Shown here one piece after another: positions 9,437-17,886 of a stretch of DNA of 62,211 nt; position 1 is the first letter of the stretch; the number at the start of each line of letters is the position of its first letter. The DNA is from Paractinoplanes deccanensis. GTDB lineage: Bacteria > Actinomycetota > Actinomycetes > Mycobacteriales > Micromonosporaceae. The stretch is taken from contig NZ_BOMI01000171.1 of the NCBI RefSeq assembly GCF_016862115.1, positions 1 to 62,211 on the forward strand, in the 5' to 3' direction. The notes below the pieces were generated by a model. The model saw only the letters and a program-made list of their open reading frames with translations, was not told the DNA's origin and made no database searches. Both the position numbers and the translations under genes were made by a program.

Positions 9437-10438
9437 TTATAGCTTGGCCGGGAGGGCGGCGCCCGCCACCGAGCCGTTCGGGCTGTCCGGCAGGCCGGTG
9501 AACAGGAACTCGAGGATGCGCACCTTCGGCTCGGCCTGCCAGCGGCGGAGCGTGGTGGCCTGTGCCTCGGTCGGTGCGAAGGGCAGCGTGGTCCACTGGT
9601 CGGCGAGGGCCTCGTGCTTGCCGGTCCGGTGTGCGTCGAGCATCGCGGTGACGAAGCGCTTCCAGGGCTCCTCGGCGATCCGCCGGCCCTTTCCGTAGTC
9701 GTCGCGGGCCTTTCGCACGCGGGCCAGGTCGGCCTGGAACCTGTCCTCCGGCCGCTTGCCGTCATGGGTGAGGTACAGCCCCTCGTCGCCCTCCGTCCCG
9801 GCCCACCAGTGCACCGAGTAGACCGCCTGGTAGGACTGGTAGAGGTAGCGGCGGCCGTCGGGGTGGATCTCCAGCAGGAACGAGTGGTCGGTGACGAGCG
9901 TGCAGTCGAGCAGCAGCACCTGACCGGCGCCGGGCACCTTGGTCAGCACCGCGTGCAGCCGGTCGACGTCGTCCTGGCCGTAGTAGACGTCCTTCCTGGC
10001 CAGTTGCTTGTCGAGCGTCTCTTCCGTCGGGTCGATCGCGTGCAGGATCGCCCCGGACGTCTTGCCGCAGTTGCGCAGCGCGAGCGTCTCCCTGAGGGCC
10101 TTGGCCGGCGCGCCGTCGCGCACCTTCAGCATGCTCACCACGGCCTCGGGCTTCTCGACCGGCCGGCCGGAGGACACGGGCCGCTCCGCCCGGCGGGCCT
10201 GATCGGCTCGCTGCGCCCGCTGGGCAGCACGCACCGCGTCGGTGAGGTAGGCGAAGGTGTGCTTCTCCGCGTCCTCGATCCACTCGGCCAGGACCCAGTA
10301 CGGCATGTCCTCCAGGGCCGGGTCGTAGAGGGCGACCTCGGCCACCTCGTCGGCGAACTTCTTCAGCACCGTCTCGTCGTCGGCCGGAATCCGGCCGTCG
10401 GGCGGGAACTCGCCGGCCTTGCGCTCGATGATCAGCAT
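9437..10438 (-). CDS. unknown protein with possible papain-like Cys/His core
   Basis: Predicted 333-residue soluble protein without a family I can name. The ATG at 10438 has an AAGGAG ribosome-binding site. Residues 1-75 are acidic and helical; 75-105 form an Arg/Ala-rich linker. Residues 118-210 show a pattern like papain-fold enzymes: Cys124 at the start of a helix (LRNCGKTSGAIL), then about 60 residues later His185 in a beta-strand (VTDHSFLLEIHPDGRRYLY) followed by Gln201 and Gln204. The C-terminal 100 residues are helical and charged. No signal peptide is visible. The protease-like reading is a hypothesis from residue order only. The gene stands alone with its own hairpin. Confidence 0.75.
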   Translation of the reverse strand: MLIIERKAGEFPPDGRIPADDETVLKKFADEVAEVALYDPALEDMPYWVLAEWIEDAEKHTFAYLTDAVRAAQRAQRADQARRAERPVSSGRPVEKPEAVVSMLKVRDGAPAKALRETLALRNCGKTSGAILHAIDPTEETLDKQLARKDVYYGQDDVDRLHAVLTKVPGAGQVLLLDCTLVTDHSFLLEIHPDGRRYLYQSYQAVYSVHWWAGTEGDEGLYLTHDGKRPEDRFQADLARVRKARDDYGKGRRIAEEPWKRFVTAMLDAHRTGKHEALADQWTTLPFAPTEAQATTLRRWQAEPKVRILEFLFTGLPDSPNGSVAGAALPAKL

Positions 10439-10539
10439 GGTGGGACCGCTCCTTCGTCGTCGGCGATCGCGGCGGGTGTGCCGCGGTTGCCGGAAGGACG
10501 GGCCGGGAGGCCGTGCCGATACGGTCCGGTACCCGACCG

Positions 10540-11370
10540 TCAGAGGCGGGTCGCCGTGCGGATCAGGGCCGCCAGCGCCCGCGAGCGGCTGTGCGGCGGC
10601 CAGGCGATCACCGTGGTCACCCGGGGCGCGTCGGGCACGGGGACGGTGCGCAGGTCGTACGGCAGCAGCGATCGGCACGACTCGGGCAGGACCGCGATGG
10701 CCCGGTCGAGCGCGATCAGCTGGAGGAGCTGGGCGTTGTCGCGCACCTCGGGGCCGGGGCCGGGCGGATAGGTGCCGTCGCGGCCGGGCCAGCGGGGCAT
10801 GGGCAGGCCGGCCAGCTCGGTCATGCTCACCGACGTGCGGCCGCTCAGCGGGTGGCCGGCCGGCACGATCAGCAGCTGCCCCTCGGTGGACAGCTCCTCG
10901 GTGTCGAAGCCGACCGTCGAGTCGAAGGGCAGGTGCAGCAGGGCCACGTCGGCTCGCCCGTCGCGCAGGTGTCTCTCCTGTTCCGCGACGCCGCACAGGA
11001 TGACGTCGACGGGCACCGCGCCGGGCTCGGCGGCGTACGCGTCCAGCAGTTTGGGGAGCAGCTCGCTGGACGCGCCCGCCTTGGTGACCAGGACCAGATT
11101 GGACGTGCCCGTGGCGGCGCGGCGGGTGCGGCGTTCGGCCGCTTCCAGGGCGTCGAGCGCGGCCCGGCCCTCGCGCAGCAGCACGGCTCCGGCCTCGGTC
11201 AAGGCGACAGACCTGCTGGTACGGGTGAACAGCTCCACGCCGAGCCGGCGCTCGAGCTGCCCGATCGCGCGGGACAGCGGCGGCTGGGCGATGCCGAGGC
11301 GGTCGGCGGCGCGGCCGAAGTGCAACTCCTCGGCGACGGTCACGAAGTAGCGCAGCTCGCGGGCCTCCAT
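10540..11370 (-). CDS. LysR family transcriptional regulator
   Basis: Predicted 276-residue LysR-type regulator. Residues 1-60 are the winged helix-turn-helix (ELRYFVTVAEELHFGRAADR, then QPPLSRAIGQLERRLG and LFTRTSR). The rest is the periplasmic-binding-like effector domain. It is divergent from the SDR gene at 11452, the usual arrangement for LysR regulators and their targets. The intergenic region has two inverted repeats with five-base spacers, one of which fits the T-N11-A rule. Likely role: control of the SDR/MDR operon and of itself. Confidence 0.95.
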   Translation of the reverse strand: MEARELRYFVTVAEELHFGRAADRLGIAQPPLSRAIGQLERRLGVELFTRTSRSVALTEAGAVLLREGRAALDALEAAERRTRRAATGTSNLVLVTKAGASSELLPKLLDAYAAEPGAVPVDVILCGVAEQERHLRDGRADVALLHLPFDSTVGFDTEELSTEGQLLIVPAGHPLSGRTSVSMTELAGLPMPRWPGRDGTYPPGPGPEVRDNAQLLQLIALDRAIAVLPESCRSLLPYDLRTVPVPDAPRVTTVIAWPPHSRSRALAALIRTATRL

Positions 11371-11380
11371 GGCGCAAACG

Positions 11381-11415
11381 ATACCCGCAAGGTATTGAAC
11401 GGCACCCGATCGGTG
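11381..11415. promoter_or_regulatory. two candidate LysR operators in divergent promoter
   Basis: ATACC-N5-GGTAT at 11381-11395 is a perfect inverted repeat fitting the LysR T-N11-A box. CACC-N5-GGTG at 11403-11415 is a second dyad with the same spacer, centred 21 bp away, about two helical turns. Both lie between the LysR start and the SDR start. Confidence 0.65.
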
Positions 11416-11451
11416 TTGGTCGGCGAGGCCGCCGCGCCCAGGATCGAGGGC

Positions 11452-12177
11452 ATGAGTGAGAGCAGGATTGCGCTGGTCACCGGCGCCAACAAGGGCATCG
11501 GGTACGAGATCGCGGCGGGCCTCGCCGCGCGGGGTTTCAGCGTCGGCGTGGGAGCGCGCGACGACGGGCGGCGCGATGCCGCGGTGGCGAAGCTGCGTGC
11601 CGGCGGGGCGGACGCTTTCGGCGTACCGCTGGATGTGACGGACGACGAAAGCGTGCGGGGCGCCGCGGCCCTGATCGAGACGGAGCGTGGCCGTCTCGAC
11701 GTGCTTGTCAACAACGCGGCCATCACGGGCGGCTGGCACCAGGCGCCCTGCGAGACGGACCTGGCGATCGTGCGCGAGGTCGTCGAGACGAACGTGCTCG
11801 GCGTCATGCGGGTCACCGACGCGATGCTGCCGCTGCTGCGGCGCTCGCCGTCGGGGCGGATCGTCAACATGTCGAGCGAGGTGGGCTCGCTGACCCGGCA
11901 GATCGACCCGGCGATCGATTCCGGGCCGGCGTCGATGGCGTACGCCCCGTCCAAGTCGTTCCTCAACGCGATCACCATCCAGTACGCCAAGGCGCTGCGC
12001 GACAGCGGCATCGCCGTGAACGCCGTGAACCCGGGGTTCGTCGCGACCGATCTGAACGGGCACCGCGGGCACCTCACGCCCGAGCAGGGCGCCGCCGTGG
12101 CGATCCGGCTCGCGACCCAGCCGGATGGCTGGCCGACCGGTGGCTTCTTCGAGGACGCCGGGGTGGTGCCGTGGTGA
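11452..12177 (+). CDS. short-chain dehydrogenase/reductase
   Basis: Predicted 241-residue NAD(P)-dependent SDR. It has the cofactor motif TGANKGIG (residues 9-16), the NNAA motif in VLVNNAAI, the catalytic Ser in the INMSSEVGSL region, and the YAPSK active-site Tyr-x-x-x-Lys. The sequence resembles carbonyl-reductase-like SDRs that prefer NADPH (Asn-Lys after the first Gly-Ala). A GAGGG ribosome-binding site precedes ATG 11452. The MDR dehydrogenase starts 14 bp after it, so the two are probably one operon under the divergent LysR regulator. Confidence 0.95.
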   Translation: MSESRIALVTGANKGIGYEIAAGLAARGFSVGVGARDDGRRDAAVAKLRAGGADAFGVPLDVTDDESVRGAAALIETERGRLDVLVNNAAITGGWHQAPCETDLAIVREVVETNVLGVMRVTDAMLPLLRRSPSGRIVNMSSEVGSLTRQIDPAIDSGPASMAYAPSKSFLNAITIQYAKALRDSGIAVNAVNPGFVATDLNGHRGHLTPEQGAAVAIRLATQPDGWPTGGFFEDAGVVPW

Positions 12178-12191
12178 TCTGATGCCCGACG

Positions 12192-13346
12192 ATGGAGCGC
12201 ATGAGAGCGGTCCTCGTGCACGACGGCGTCCTGGCAGTGGCCGACGTCCCGCAGCCCGCACCCGGGCCGGGGCAGATCAGGCTGCGCGTCACCCGGGCCG
12301 GCATCTGCGGCTCCGACCTGCACGTGCGCCTCGATCCGGACGCGAGCGCCGACGTCGCGGCCGAGGTGGGGTACGCCGATTTCATGCGCTCCAAGGAGCG
12401 GGTCGTGATGGGCCACGAGTTCACCGGCGTGGTGGACGCCTACGGGCCCGGCTGCCGGCGCCGGTGGCGTCCCGGTCAGGCGGTCGTGGCGCTGCCGCTG
12501 ATCCGGCACGGCGGCGACGTCCACATGATCGGTCTGTCGGCCAAGGCCCCCGGGGCGTACGCGGAATACATGCTCGTCGCCGAGGACGCCACCATGCCGG
12601 TGCCGGACGGCCTGCCCACGGACCTCGCCGCGCTCACCGAACCGTTGGCCGTCGCCTGGCACGCGGTCGCGCGCGGCGAGGTGACGCGCCGGGACCCCGC
12701 GGTGGTCGTCGGCTGCGGCCCGATCGGTCTCGCCGTCATCGTCGTGCTCAAGGCCCTGGGGGTACGCCACGTCGTGGCGAGCGACTACTCGGCGGGTCGC
12801 CGCGAGCTCGCCTGGGCGTGCGGGGCGGACGTGGTGGTCGACCCGGCCGTGGAGTCGCCGTGGGCCCAGCTCGGCGACGGCCCGGTCACGTCGGCTCCCG
12901 CGCTCTACGGCAGCGGCCTCGACGCGCTGCACGCGCTGCGGAGCGTGCCCGGCCTGCCCTGGTGGTCCGTCGTCGGCGCGGCCCAGCGGCTCGGCGCCGG
13001 CCCGCGCGGCGCCGTGGTCTTCGAGTGTGTCGGCGTGCCCGGCGTCATCGACGACATCGTGACGCACGCGCCGTTCCGCTCCCGGGTGGTGGTCGTCGGC
13101 GTCTGCATGCAGCCGGACACGTTCCGCCCCACGCTGGCCAGCAACAAGGAGATCGACCTGCGGTTCTCGTTCTGCTACGACCCCGCCGAGTTCCACCGCA
13201 CGCTGCACCTGGTCGCCCGCCGCAGGCTCGACCCGCGCCCGCTGCTCACCGGCGTGGTCGGCCTCGACGGCGTGCCCGTGGCCTTCGACGAGCTCACCCG
13301 GGCCGGCCGGCACGCGAAGATTCTCGTCGACCCGTGGCGGGCATAG
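12192..13346 (+). CDS. zinc-binding alcohol dehydrogenase (MDR superfamily)
   Basis: Predicted 384-residue medium-chain dehydrogenase. Catalytic zinc residues are visible in GICGSDLH and GHEFTGVV; the nucleotide-binding motif is GCGPIG. The four-cysteine structural zinc loop of classical alcohol dehydrogenases is absent: the region around residues 100-120 has no Cys cluster. The segment around residues 225-270 is longer than usual, with a Trp/Leu-rich insertion. ATG 12192 is used; ATG 12201 is a close alternative. Probable partner of the SDR gene in successive oxidoreductions of an unknown alcohol or sugar. Confidence 0.9.
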   Translation: MERMRAVLVHDGVLAVADVPQPAPGPGQIRLRVTRAGICGSDLHVRLDPDASADVAAEVGYADFMRSKERVVMGHEFTGVVDAYGPGCRRRWRPGQAVVALPLIRHGGDVHMIGLSAKAPGAYAEYMLVAEDATMPVPDGLPTDLAALTEPLAVAWHAVARGEVTRRDPAVVVGCGPIGLAVIVVLKALGVRHVVASDYSAGRRELAWACGADVVVDPAVESPWAQLGDGPVTSAPALYGSGLDALHALRSVPGLPWWSVVGAAQRLGAGPRGAVVFECVGVPGVIDDIVTHAPFRSRVVVVGVCMQPDTFRPTLASNKEIDLRFSFCYDPAEFHRTLHLVARRRLDPRPLLTGVVGLDGVPVAFDELTRAGRHAKILVDPWRA

Positions 13347-13392
13347 CCCGGCGGTCATGCGCGTGGCTTCGGCAGCGACATAGGCTCGTTCC

Positions 13393-13803
13393 ATGCGGGT
13401 GGCTTTCGGCGCTGACGACGAGAACGAGACGACCCGGGCGGTGGTGCGGTCCCTGACCGACGCCGGCCACGAGGTGGTGCGGCCGTCGTTCGGCACGTGG
13501 CCCGAGCTGGGCCGCGCCGTCGGCGAGGCGGTCACCGGCGGCCGCGCCGACTACGGCGTGGTCATGTGCTGGACCGGCACGGGCACGGCCATCGCCGCCA
13601 ACAAGGTCCCCGGCGTGCGCGCCGCCCTCGCCTGGGAGCCGTGGATCGCCCGCGGCGCCCGCCTCTGGAATGACGCGAACGTGCTGGCCATGAGCCTGAA
13701 GAGGCTGGCGCCGGACGTGGCGGTCGAGGTGGTGCAGGCGTTCCTCGCCGAGCCGGAGCCCGACCCCGACGAGGCCGAGAACATCAAGGCCTTGGGGAGT
13801 TAA
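13393..13803 (+). CDS. RpiB/LacA/LacB-family sugar-phosphate isomerase
   Basis: Predicted 136-residue protein of the RpiB/LacAB family, which interconverts aldose and ketose phosphates. It has the N-terminal strand VAFGADDENE, the active-site segment CWTGTGTAIAANK with the family's Cys and the phosphate-binding Gly-rich turn, and the following VRAALAWEP. The ordinary RpiB Cys-Gly-Thr-Gly is here Cys-Trp-Thr-Gly-Thr-Gly, so it belongs to a divergent branch and the sugar specificity is open. It follows the MDR gene by 46 bp and may be part of the same unit. Confidence 0.88.
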   Translation: MRVAFGADDENETTRAVVRSLTDAGHEVVRPSFGTWPELGRAVGEAVTGGRADYGVVMCWTGTGTAIAANKVPGVRAALAWEPWIARGARLWNDANVLAMSLKRLAPDVAVEVVQAFLAEPEPDPDEAENIKALGS

Positions 13804-13821
13804 CACCACCACGGGCCGGGG

Positions 13822-14592
13822 GTGCACGGGATGGAGCGGCCGCCGCGCCCGTGGCTCTCGTCCACGGCAACCCGCTCATCGCCTGGCGCCTCGCCGCCGT
13901 CGCCACGCTCGTGACCGCGCCCGCCGAGGTCGCGCCGCACGGTCTCACGTGGCCGTGGCACCCCGCACAACTGCTGGTCCTGCCCGCAACGGTCCTGGCC
14001 GTGGCGCTGCGGCACCGCCCGGCCGTGGCCGCCTGGGTGGCCGTGCTGACCTGCGCGGCGATGCTGGCCAGGGTGCCGTCCCAGGACGCGGCCACCGTCG
14101 TCGTGGCGGTCACGCTCGTCGCGGTGACGGGCGTGCCTGGTCGACCGCGCCACGGCCGCCGGCCTCACCGTGCGGGCCACCCTCGACCCGGCGGCCGAGA
14201 ACCTGCCCGTCCCGGCCGCGTCCGCCCTCACCGTCAACCGGGTCGTCCAGGAGGCCCTGTCGAACGCCGCACGGCACGCCCCCGGCAGCACGGTCCACGT
14301 CGAGGTGACGCCGGCCGGCGGCGCCTTGCACGTCCGCGTACGCAACACCGCCGCGACCCGCCCCGCGCGGCCCGACCCGAACCGCGGCGCCGCCGCCCAC
14401 AACGGCCTGACCGGCATGCGGCAGCGCGTCACCGCGATCGGCGGCACCCTGCGAACCGGCCCGGCGGGCGACGGCGGCTTCGAGGTGAACGCGGTCGTGC
14501 CCCTCACGCGGGACACTGCGCCGAGGCGCGATCGATCAAGATGGCTCGATGAACGCACACGGGGGAGTCACGATCGCGCCGGCCGGCGCTGA
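13822..14592 (+). pseudogene. sensor histidine kinase, internally deleted and frameshifted
   Basis: The first part (to about 14130) reads in one frame as hydrophobic helices typical of a kinase input region (NPLIAWRLAAVATLVTAP, then two more). The second part reads in another frame as the end of a kinase: VNRVVQEALSNAARHAPGS (N box) and GLTGMRQRVTAIGGTLRTG (G box). The dimerisation/His-phosphorylation region between them is missing, and the frames change near 14130-14140. A response regulator gene is also absent. The ancestral protein would have been a NarL-type two-component kinase. A sequencing error cannot explain the missing domain. Confidence 0.8.
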
Positions 14593-14609
14593 CGCACGAA
14601 CCCGCCGGC

Positions 14610-15833
14610 TCAGCCGTTCGCCGGGGCGACGCGCTCGAAGCGGACCTTGCTCAGGAAACCCGGGAGGTCGCTGAGCACGTAGAGCTCGCCCTGCGCGTCG
14701 GCGGCGAAAGCGGTCGGCTGGGTGGGGAACCTGCCGATCGTGGCGGACTCGTAGCCGCCGGTGGACTTGGGGCGCACGGCGAAGGCGAGGGTCGAGCAGT
14801 AGTCGCTCGCGATGTAGGTGCCCCACGCCTCGGGCGTCCGGGACCCCCGGTACACCACGCCGCCGGTCACCGAGCAGCTCTCGGTCATGAAGTGCTCGTA
14901 CTCGAAGACCGGGTCGACGTAGCGCACGCCCGCCTTGCACTGCGCCGGGTCGAAGATCGGGGTGCCCTCCTTACACGACCAGCCGAGGTTCGACCCGCCC
15001 TGCCACGGCCGGATGTGGTCGACCTCCTCGACCAGGCCCTGGCCGACGTCACCGATCCACAGCGAGTTGTCGACGTCGACCGAGAACCGCCACGGGTTGC
15101 GCAGCCCGTACAGCCAGATCTCCGGCCGGGCGCCCGGCGTGCGCACGAACGGGTTGCCGGCGGGCACGCAGTAGGGCTTCGCCCCGCAGGCCCGGTTCAC
15201 GTCGATCCGCACGATCTTGCCGAGCAGGGTGCCGAGATCCTGGCCGGCCTTGAACGGATCGTTGGCGTGGCCGCCGTCGCCGGTGGACCAATAGAGGTAG
15301 CCGTCCCGCCCGAACGCCACCTGCCCGCCGTTGTGGTTGCCGTACTCCGCGTGGTCCTGGGTGAGCAGCACCTGAAGCCGCTCGGGCGCGTTGAGCGGCA
15401 CACGCGCCAGGGTCAGCGCCCCGGCCGGCAGGCTCGTGTAGGCCACATAGAGCATCCCGCTCCGCGCGAAGTTCGGCGCGGGCGTGATGCCGAGCAGCCC
15501 ACGCTCGTTGTCCGACGTGTCGACCAGCGCCGACAGATCGAGCACCGGCTCGGCCGCCAGCCCGGTGTCGGGGTGGTAGGCGCGGACGGTGCCGGCCTTC
15601 TCCGCGATCAGCATCCGGCCGTCCGCCAGCCCGGTGATCGCGACGGGCCGCTGCAAGCCGAAGGCCACCTGCTCGGACACGACGGTCAGCTCAGTCAGCG
15701 GCACCGCCCGCACGCGTGCGGCGTCGGCCGCGGGGGCACCGGCAGCCGACGCCGAGGTCAGCAGGGAGGCGGACAGAACCAGAGTGAGCAGACCGGCCGG
15801 CATGGTGACCGGCCGCCAACGCCTACGCGACAT
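14610..15833 (-). CDS. secreted PQQ-type glucose/sorbosone dehydrogenase
   Basis: Predicted 407-residue exported beta-propeller of the soluble quinoprotein (GSDH, Yli/HHIP-like) family. A signal peptide spans about residues 1-35 (basic start, then LLTLVLSASLLTSASAAGAP). Family motifs are ERGLLGITPAPNF, HNGGQVAFGRDGYLYWSTGD, LLGKIVRID, GLRNPWRFSVD and GDVGQGLVEEV. Such enzymes oxidise aldose sugars outside the cell. A GAGGAG ribosome-binding site precedes ATG 15833. A perfect CebR/CelR operator lies 35 bp upstream, which would link expression to cello-oligosaccharides. Confidence 0.93.
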   Translation of the reverse strand: MSRRRWRPVTMPAGLLTLVLSASLLTSASAAGAPAADAARVRAVPLTELTVVSEQVAFGLQRPVAITGLADGRMLIAEKAGTVRAYHPDTGLAAEPVLDLSALVDTSDNERGLLGITPAPNFARSGMLYVAYTSLPAGALTLARVPLNAPERLQVLLTQDHAEYGNHNGGQVAFGRDGYLYWSTGDGGHANDPFKAGQDLGTLLGKIVRIDVNRACGAKPYCVPAGNPFVRTPGARPEIWLYGLRNPWRFSVDVDNSLWIGDVGQGLVEEVDHIRPWQGGSNLGWSCKEGTPIFDPAQCKAGVRYVDPVFEYEHFMTESCSVTGGVVYRGSRTPEAWGTYIASDYCSTLAFAVRPKSTGGYESATIGRFPTQPTAFAADAQGELYVLSDLPGFLSKVRFERVAPANG

Positions 15834-15867
15834 GCTTCAGCTCCTCGGCGGAGTGGGGGATGCAGTC

Positions 15868-15881
15868 TGGGAGCGCTCCCA
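15868..15881. promoter_or_regulatory. CebR/CelR operator
   Basis: TGGGAGCGCTCCCA is a perfect 14-bp palindrome identical to the operator of CebR (Streptomyces) and CelR (Thermobifida fusca), LacI-family repressors released by cellobiose. It lies in the divergent promoter of the sugar dehydrogenase (start 15833) and the secreted protein at 16091. Confidence 0.88.
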
Positions 15882-15883
15882 CA

Positions 15884-15897
15884 ATACATTGATGTAT
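15884..15897. promoter_or_regulatory. second palindrome beside the CebR box
   Basis: ATACAT-TG-ATGTAT is a perfect dyad with six-base arms, two bases from the CebR box. It is AT-rich against its surroundings, so it may be another operator or overlap a -10 region. No regulator is assigned. Confidence 0.55.
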
Positions 15898-16090
15898 GGC
15901 GATATCAAAGAGGCGTTTACTCGGTCGTTGTCGTCCCAGATGGATCCGCCCAGTCCGGAACGAGTCCGAACGGCCCGGATGCGCCCGGCGCGGCTAGCGT
16001 CAGCGAGACCGCGAGGCCGATGCGCGGCGTCGCCCCGCCGCGTCACCTACTGCCCGCCGGTCACATCCGTCTGTCCTTCACGGAGGAAGC

Positions 16091-16588
16091 ATGTTCAGAT
16101 CAACTTTGACCCGGCGAGTCGGCTCGGTCGTCGCGGCGGCCGTCGTGGCTTCGCTGCTGTCGACCGGTGTCGCCGGGGCGGCGCCCGCCCCCACGCGGTT
16201 CTGCTCCGTTCTTCTCGGGTCGGAGAAGGACGCGGCCGGACAGTCGGTCGTCCTGGCCGAGAAGTGCTCGACGAGCCGGGCGATCGCGGCCGCGGTGGTG
16301 CCGGCGGCGAGCACCAAGCTGATGACCTGGTATGCGGATGCCGGCTGGAAGGGCACATCGGCGGACATCTACGGATCGGCCGGCACCTGCGACAGCGAGG
16401 GCTACAGCTACACCCCGAACTATGTGTGGCAGCTCCAGATGTCATCCATCAAGGGCTATGGGAACTGCAACCGGGTGTGGCTCCAGGACCACGGCGGCAG
16501 CAACGGGATCTACGCTCTGCCGTTCAGCTTCGGCGCTACCCGGTACAACGACGACGTGGCCTGGCTCAACGTCTACCACCAGTCCTGA
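16091..16588 (+). CDS. small secreted protein, unknown function
   Basis: Predicted 165-residue exported protein. A signal peptide ends after about residue 31 (VVAAAVVASLLSTGVAGAAPA). The mature part has four Cys residues, likely two disulfides, and many aromatic residues in its second half (WYADAGWKG, YSYTPNYVWQ, DDVAWLNVY), reminiscent of small beta-sandwich or crystallin-like secreted domains. A GGAGGA-like ribosome-binding site precedes ATG 16091. It is divergent from the sugar dehydrogenase and shares its CebR-box region, so it may be induced together with it; this is inference. Confidence 0.75.
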   Translation: MFRSTLTRRVGSVVAAAVVASLLSTGVAGAAPAPTRFCSVLLGSEKDAAGQSVVLAEKCSTSRAIAAAVVPAASTKLMTWYADAGWKGTSADIYGSAGTCDSEGYSYTPNYVWQLQMSSIKGYGNCNRVWLQDHGGSNGIYALPFSFGATRYNDDVAWLNVYHQS

Positions 16589-16657
16589 GCGCACCCATCC
16601 GTTGTCTGCCGGCCCGCTTCTCGCCATCTCGGCGTCGGCCTTCGCGGCTGGGAGTGC

Positions 16658-17157
16658 CTACCGGTAACGGCCGAGGGCGGTCTCGATGAGGTCGATCGTC
16701 TGCCGGTTGCCGAGGCACCGCTCGGTGAGCCGGGCGAAGCGGTCACGGCAGCGGGCGACCTCGGCCGGGCGCTTCTCGAAGTGGTGGGTGCCCCGATACT
16801 GCTCGACGTAGACGATGTCGAGGTCGGGGGCGTCGCGGAACTCCAGGATCGCCATGGACGCGCCCAGGAGGGGGTGGACGCCGCCGTCGTACGGAAAGAC
16901 TCGCAGGTCCACGTTCGGGCGAGCTGCATCAGCGAGTCGCGGTAGTCGTGGTCGTCGATGCCGTACAGGGCAAGCAGGTCTTTGACGTCCCGCGGCGTGA
17001 CCGTGACCCGGGCGGCCTCGATGCGGGTCACCTTGGCCGCATGCCACTCGAACTCGCGGGACACCTGCTCCTGGGTCATGCCGGCGGCTTCGCGGCAACG
17101 TTTGAGCTCCGCGCCGAGACGGCGGCGCCGGAGTGTCGGTCCCTCTTCGGCAGACAC
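16658..17157 (-). pseudogene. XRE-family regulator with DUF5753, internal deletion and frameshift
   Basis: From GTG 17157 (GAGGAG ribosome-binding site five bases upstream) the frame encodes a helix-turn-helix (LGAELKRCREAAGMTQEQVS, KVTRIEAARVTVTPRDVKDL) ending near 16930. The continuation (NVDLRVFPYDGGVHPLLGAS to IDLIETALGRYR) is in another frame and matches the end of a DUF5753 domain. The first half of DUF5753 is missing. The usual DUF397 partner gene is also absent. The simplest reading is a deletion of roughly 300 bp with loss of frame, leaving a dead regulator; the HTH part could still be made as a truncated protein. Confidence 0.8.
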
Positions 17158-17307
17158 CAGAGCTCCTCGCGGTGAACGGCGAACGGCGGGGCGGCTCCTC
17201 GACATCCTGCCAGGCGTGGGCAACGCTGTCGGTTCCGTCCAAGACGGGAGTGGGGGCGCGGTCTAGCGTGTACCCCGACAGCGACCGTGCATGAGGGAGA
17301 CAGCGCA

Positions 17308-17886
17308 ATGCGTGATGTGGTCTGGACCGGTTTCATGTCGCTCGACGGTGTCGTCGACTCGCCCGGCGGTGGGCCGGGGGAAGAGCACCGCAGCGGCGGC
17401 TGGGTGTTCAAGGATCTCGAGTTCGTCCCGGAGGCGTGGTCGATCAAGGGGGAGGAGCTGGCCGAGACGTCGGCGCTGATGTTCGGGCGGCGCAGCTACG
17501 AGGCGTTCGCGGCGACCTGGCCCGGGTCGGCCGATCACGCCGATTACAAGGAGCTGCCCAAGTACGTCGTGTCGAGCACGCTGTCCGAGGACGCGCTCGT
17601 GGACGGGTGGGGGCCGACGACGATTCTGCGCTCGACCGAGGACGTCGCCGCGCTCAAGCAGCAGGACGGCGGTGCGATCTTCATTCACGGCAGTGCGGAG
17701 CTGGCCCGGCGGCTGTCCGACGCGGGCCTGATCGACCGGTATCACCTGCTCGTCTTCCCGGTGCTGCTCGGCGCCGGAAAGAGCATGTTCGGGCGGGCCG
17801 ACCGGGACAAGCACATGCTGACGTTGCGCGACACCGAGAGCTACCCGAACGGGATCCTGAAGCTGATCTACGACGTGAAGCGCTGA
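17308..17886 (+). CDS. dihydrofolate reductase family protein (RibD C-terminal fold)
   Basis: Predicted 192-residue NADPH-dependent reductase-like protein of the RibD C-terminal/DHFR-like family. It has MSLDGVVDSPGG near the start, MFGRRSYEAF, KYVVSSTL, and IFIHGSAELARRL with VFPVLLGAGKSMF at the end. The ATG at 17308 has a GGGAG ribosome-binding site; a GTG/ATG further up is less likely. Function in folate or riboflavin metabolism is not implied; many actinobacterial copies are uncharacterised. Its 3' end overlaps the convergent AraC gene by 19 bp. Confidence 0.92.
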   Translation: MRDVVWTGFMSLDGVVDSPGGGPGEEHRSGGWVFKDLEFVPEAWSIKGEELAETSALMFGRRSYEAFAATWPGSADHADYKELPKYVVSSTLSEDALVDGWGPTTILRSTEDVAALKQQDGGAIFIHGSAELARRLSDAGLIDRYHLLVFPVLLGAGKSMFGRADRDKHMLTLRDTESYPNGILKLIYDVKR

